Positions 61,219 to 64,000 of a stretch of 64,000 nucleotides of DNA are shown here, one piece after another. Below the pieces are notes generated by a model. It saw only the letters and a list, made by a program, of their open reading frames with translations. It had not been told where the DNA came from and did not search any database. Made by a program: the position numbers and the translations under genes. Location: NCBI RefSeq assembly GCF_003432115.1, contig NZ_QWDC01000001.1, positions 930,001-994,000 of the forward strand, read 5' to 3'. This DNA comes from Mucilaginibacter conchicola. GTDB lineage: Bacteria > Bacteroidota > Bacteroidia > Sphingobacteriales > Sphingobacteriaceae. Within the stretch, counting starts at the first letter, position 1. Each line of letters begins with the position of its first letter.

Positions 61219-61540
61219 GTCGTTCCTGTTTTAGTTTGGCTAAATATTTTTCTAATGAATCTAACTTACTCTCCCAATGCTGGCGGTACTGGTCAACAAA
61301 TGCTGATACCTCGCTCAGTTGCTCCAAACGTGCTTCGCATACCCTGTCTCTCCCCTGCTTTTTAACAGCAAGCAAGCCGCAATCATTCAAAATTTTAATA
61401 TGCAGCGAAATAGCCTGTCGGGTTACGTCAAACTTTTCGGCAATGGCATTTACATTTTGCGGTTGCGTGGCTATCATGTTAATGATGGCGCGGCGGGTGG
61501 GGTCGGCTATGGCCTGATATACGTCTCGTCTGGCTTCCAT
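61202..61540 (-). CDS. ArsR-family transcriptional regulator
   Basis: The 112-residue winged-helix repressor has DVYQAIADPTRRAIINMIATQPQNVNAIAEKFDVTRQAISLHIKILNDCGLLAVKKQGR. No clear metal-binding Cys pair is present, so it is of the SRPBCC-associated ArsR type rather than a metal sensor. The 61540 start is used in place of the frame opening at 61573 because homologues begin MEARRDVYQ and the upstream codons lie in the promoter. Two operator-like palindromes lie directly upstream. Confidence 0.9.
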   Translation of the reverse strand: MEARRDVYQAIADPTRRAIINMIATQPQNVNAIAEKFDVTRQAISLHIKILNDCGLLAVKKQGRDRVCEARLEQLSEVSAFVDQYRQHWESKLDSLEKYLAKLKQERHGEQH

Positions 61541-61543
61541 TAT

Positions 61544-61559
61544 GCAAGTATATGCTTGC
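61544..61559 (-). promoter_or_regulatory. Operator-like palindrome 2 of the ArsR operon
   Basis: GCAAGTA and TGCTTGC arms (61544-61550, 61553-61559) form a near-perfect dyad with one mismatch. It lies between the -7 box and the ArsR start codon, over the expected transcription start. Confidence 0.65.
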
Positions 61560-61590
61560 AAATATATAAGCAAGTATTTACTTGCGCAAA
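61559..61590 (-). promoter_or_regulatory. Bacteroidota-type promoter of the ArsR-AHSA1-AHSA1 operon
   Basis: The reverse strand reads TTTG (61587-61590), 20 nt, then TATATTTG (61559-61566). Both boxes match consensus exactly. The start codon is 18 nt downstream of the -7 box. Confidence 0.8.
61570..61585 (-). promoter_or_regulatory. Operator-like palindrome 1 of the ArsR operon
   Basis: GCAAGTA and TACTTGC arms (61570-61576, 61579-61585) are perfect complements with a 2-nt centre. The dyad fills the spacer between the -33 and -7 boxes, where a bound repressor would block polymerase. The same arm sequence recurs 26 nt away. Confidence 0.7.
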
Positions 61591-61602
61591 TTTTTATGCA
61601 AT

Positions 61603-61629
61603 AAAAAACGCCGCAAGGTTTTTGCGGCG
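61603..61629 (-). terminator. Rho-independent terminator of the DoxX-like gene
   Basis: An 8-bp GC-rich stem (61609-61616 with 61622-61629, loop GGTTT) is followed, on the reverse strand, by T6. It ends the DoxX-like transcript just before the ArsR promoter. Confidence 0.85.
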
Positions 61630-61641
61630 CTCATACTGTTA

Positions 61642-62025
61642 TTAATACGCCCTCTTAGCCAGTGAGCCTGTTTTTTTATGCCATAAAAAGTATGAAGCAA
61701 GTATCAATGCAAGGGTTACTATCAAAAATGCCAGGTTTTGCACCGGGTCTCCTGCCGCAACAAAAAGAAACATAGCCCCTAAAATATCGAAAGTAAAACC
61801 GGCGTAAGCCCATTCTTTTAACCGCGCAAAGCCCGGCGTTAAAATGGCTACAATACCTAATATTTTAAATACCGCCAGGAAAGGCATTATCTTAGGAGTG
61901 ATACCAATGTGGGCCATCATTTTATCGCCCTCGGGGTTGTGCTGGAAGCTCATTACGGCCGAGAAGCCCATCATCAGAAGAAACAATACAGTACAGATCC
62001 AATACGCGATGTTTACCGTTTTCAT
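61642..62025 (-). CDS. DoxX-like membrane protein
   Basis: The 127-residue four-helix integral membrane protein belongs to the DoxX/DoxX_2 group. Sequence marks are ICTVLFLLMMGFSAVMSFQ, IGITPKIMPFLAVFKILGIVAILTPGFARLKEWAYAGFTFDILGA. The family is found beside redox and stress genes, with no specific reaction established. Located upstream of the ArsR operon on the same strand, but a terminator lies between them. Confidence 0.85.
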   Translation of the reverse strand: MKTVNIAYWICTVLFLLMMGFSAVMSFQHNPEGDKMMAHIGITPKIMPFLAVFKILGIVAILTPGFARLKEWAYAGFTFDILGAMFLFVAAGDPVQNLAFLIVTLALILASYFLWHKKTGSLAKRAY

Positions 62026-62209
62026 ATTACTTAGGGTTTTGGTGTTGATTAAAGTTAGCGTTTATGTTGTGTACTGCAAAGTTAATGCTGCTAACCTTTT
62101 GGATAGCGTGCAATTATGACAACTTAAGGGTGCAATTGCGACATAATTTATCATCCATACCCCTACCCAACGCTTTTGATATCAATAAATTAAAACTAAA
62201 TTTACGTTC

Positions 62210-62680
62210 ATGAAGAAACAAACTGCGGCCAAAGGCCCCGTTGCCGATACCGCTATGCTTATACGCCGGCCGGTGAACAGGGTTTTTGATGCCTTTATCG
62301 ATCCTAAACATACCACCCAGTTTTGGTTTACCCACAGCACCGGTAAACTGGAAGAAGGCGTGGAAGTAGAATGGAAATGGGAGATGTACGGCGTAAGCAG
62401 TAAAGTTAAAGTACTCACAATTGAGCGCAATAAACGCATTGTGATAGAATGGGGCGACGAGAACCCTACCCTTGTTGAGTTTACGTTTACCCATTTAACC
62501 GATACGGCAACTTTTGTACAGATTGTAAACTCGGGCTTTAGCGGCACTAAGGATGCACAGATCACGAGTGCCATGGATTCGTTAGGTGGTTTTACCTGGG
62601 TGCTGGCGGGTCTCAAGGCATGGCTGGAGTTTGGCGTAAAGCTTAACCTGGTTGGCGACCGCTTTCCGCAGGGAAAGTAA
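62210..62680 (+). CDS. SRPBCC (AHSA1-like) domain protein
   Basis: This is a 156-residue START-like protein, the third AHSA1-type gene in 2.5 kb. The pattern IRRPVNRVFDAFIDPKHTTQFWFTHSTGKLEEGVEVEWKWEMYGV and a C-terminal helix (GGFTWVLAGLKAWLEFG) fit the family. Ligand unknown. Transcribed divergently from the DoxX gene. Confidence 0.85.
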   Translation: MKKQTAAKGPVADTAMLIRRPVNRVFDAFIDPKHTTQFWFTHSTGKLEEGVEVEWKWEMYGVSSKVKVLTIERNKRIVIEWGDENPTLVEFTFTHLTDTATFVQIVNSGFSGTKDAQITSAMDSLGGFTWVLAGLKAWLEFGVKLNLVGDRFPQGK

Positions 62681-62739
62681 GCACAGCGTTCTAAAACATT
62701 TATCCGTTTTAATGTTTATCTGTTATTTACGACTAACAA

Positions 62740-63966
62740 ATGAGCTACCAAACCCAGCTGGACCAGGTTAAACAACACGTACTATCGTACTTTGCAACGC
62801 ACAAGAACAAGAAACTGGTTTACCATAACCTGCAACATACCGAAGATGTGGTTGCCGCAGCTACGCAAATTGCCAACCACTACCAGCTAAACGATACCGA
62901 TTTTTTCACAGTTATTGCTGCCGCCTGGTTCCATGACGTAGGTTATCTGGAAAGCCTGCAAGACCATGAGCAACACAGCGCTAAACTGGCCGGAGAATAC
63001 CTGCGCACTATTGAAATTGAACAACCCGTTATTGAACAGGTTGAGAAATGCATAATGGCAACCCAAATGCCACAGCAGCCGCAAAGCTTTTTGGAACAGA
63101 TAATTTGCGATGCCGATCTTTTCCATTTTGGCACAGCAGATTTTGCCGATAAAAGCAAAGCCATGCGCCAGGAAGTGAACACTCTTTACGGCAAAGACAT
63201 CAGCAAGCACGACTGGCGCCAGAAAACCATCCGCCTGATGGAGCAGCACCATTACCATACCGATTATTGCCAGTTGTTGCTTGAGGCCGAAAAGCAGCGC
63301 AACCTGCTATTGCTGGTAAAAAAAGAAAGCGAATGGAATGTAGAAAACCCAAAAGAGGCAAAGAAAGAAGCTAAAAAGGAAAAGAAAACAGAACCTGTAG
63401 TCGACAAAAAAGAAAAGGAAAAGAAAGAGGAGAAACAGGATAAAGGTGTGCAAACCATGTTCAGGGTAAGCTCTACTAATCATCAGCGATTGAGCGATCT
63501 GGCGGATAACAAGGCCAACATCATGATCACCGTGAACTCCATCATCCTGTCGGCCATCATCAGTTTATTGTTGCGAAGGCTTGAGGATTACCCCTACTTT
63601 GTTATCCCAACTATCATCATCATTGGTATAAGTTTGGCAGCTATGATATTTGCCATACTGGCTACCCGTCCATCCATCCCTGACGGGAAATATACACAGC
63701 GTGATATTGACGAGCGCAAGGTTAACCTACTGTTCTTTGGTAATTTTTACAGCATGAGCCTGGATAATTACCGCACCGGCATGCACAAAGTAATGCACGA
63801 TACCGAATATCTGTACGATAGCCTCATTACCGATATTTATGCGCAGGGCGTAGTACTGGGCCATAAATACCGGCTGCTGAGGTACTCTTATAACATCTTT
63901 ATGTTTGGGCTGGTGATATCTGTTGTTGCGTTTTTGGTGATGGCCGTTATGAACATGAAACATTAA
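62740..63966 (+). CDS. HD-domain phosphohydrolase fused to Pycsar-type transmembrane effector domain
   Basis: The 408-residue protein opens with an HD domain: His33 (HNLQHTEDVV), His65-Asp66 (WFHDVGYL) and Asp124/126 (ICDADLFHFG). A charged Lys/Glu linker (about 200-240) follows. The C-terminal DUF5706/PycTM-like region is marked by RLSDLADNKANIMITVNSIILSAIIS and HKYRLLRYSYNIFMFGL, with about three helices (about 263-282, 290-312, 383-404). PycTM domains are cyclic-nucleotide-gated membrane-disrupting effectors in Pycsar phage defence. No pyrimidine cyclase is visible in the remaining 34 bp, so partner genes may lie beyond the window. Confidence 0.85.
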   Translation: MSYQTQLDQVKQHVLSYFATHKNKKLVYHNLQHTEDVVAAATQIANHYQLNDTDFFTVIAAAWFHDVGYLESLQDHEQHSAKLAGEYLRTIEIEQPVIEQVEKCIMATQMPQQPQSFLEQIICDADLFHFGTADFADKSKAMRQEVNTLYGKDISKHDWRQKTIRLMEQHHYHTDYCQLLLEAEKQRNLLLLVKKESEWNVENPKEAKKEAKKEKKTEPVVDKKEKEKKEEKQDKGVQTMFRVSSTNHQRLSDLADNKANIMITVNSIILSAIISLLLRRLEDYPYFVIPTIIIIGISLAAMIFAILATRPSIPDGKYTQRDIDERKVNLLFFGNFYSMSLDNYRTGMHKVMHDTEYLYDSLITDIYAQGVVLGHKYRLLRYSYNIFMFGLVISVVAFLVMAVMNMKH

Positions 63967-64000
63967 GCAAACGGCAAGGTTGATTACTGATATGCGCTTT

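Noticed and set aside
1..64000. tRNA, rRNA, transposase, integrase or attachment sites
   Set aside because: None could be recognised by eye. The window reads as ordinary chromosome with short repeats only.

Overview
The window looks like a chromosomal segment of a Bacteroidota bacterium of the Sphingobacteriaceae (Mucilaginibacter/Pedobacter-like). This is inferred from protein style and was not checked against a database. Supporting signs are the many SusC-era style outer-membrane barrels and lipoproteins, starts without Shine-Dalgarno sequences, matches to the Bacteroidota promoter consensus (TTTG, about 19-20 nt, TAnnTTTG), a His-box acyl-CoA desaturase, DUF255, and LytTR/TPR-LytS signalling. 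No rRNA, tRNA, CRISPR array, transposase or prophage gene was seen. Layout: 1-13.4 kb holds a TolB-like secreted protein (cut by the window edge), a fatty-acid desaturase, an outer-membrane barrel/PH-domain/MORN operon, SlyD-like FKBP, a DUF255 thioredoxin-fold protein, small hypotheticals including an Imm42-like protein, and a UvrD/PcrA helicase. 13.5-20.3 kb holds an XRE regulator, an S41 peptidase, a membrane TPR protein with a kinase H-box but no ATPase domain, and, divergently, a remarkable run of eleven tiny secreted-peptide genes. 20.3-30 kb is housekeeping: GNAT, CYTH, a large macroglobulin-like secreted protein, aldo/keto reductase, YciI, galactokinase, a TrmH-type methyltransferase and a YdeI/OmdA protein. 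It ends in a 600-bp gene-free stretch made of palindromic repeats. 30.6-43 kb holds cydAB with a class A beta-lactamase, a five-gene lipoprotein/LytTR operon, a TPR-LytS kinase that may be its partner, a HExxH protein and a Na+/H+ antiporter. 43-54 kb holds an MscS channel, a glycosyltransferase, and a phytochrome photosensory protein directly upstream of a 1615-residue CheB-CheR-PAS-kinase. 54-64 kb holds a complete RND efflux operon, an ArsR-AHSA1-AHSA1 operon with a readable promoter/operator, DoxX, another AHSA1 protein, and an HD-phosphohydrolase fused to a Pycsar-type transmembrane effector domain. The most unusual element is at 17469-20213. Eleven consecutive same-strand genes of 47-70 codons each have an N-terminal export signal (nine Sec type, two lipoprotein) and each end in a variant of K-[DE]-[IV]-G-T-A-D immediately before the stop. 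In six of them the motif is expanded to five tandem TKKDIGTAD nonapeptides. The genes appear to have multiplied by recent tandem duplication: a 291-bp unit is repeated with perfect identity, and a two-gene unit of about 580 bp is also duplicated. They share one upstream region with the divergent TPR/H-box membrane protein, which is followed by the S41 peptidase. A precursor-peptide, receptor and protease arrangement is a possible but untested reading.
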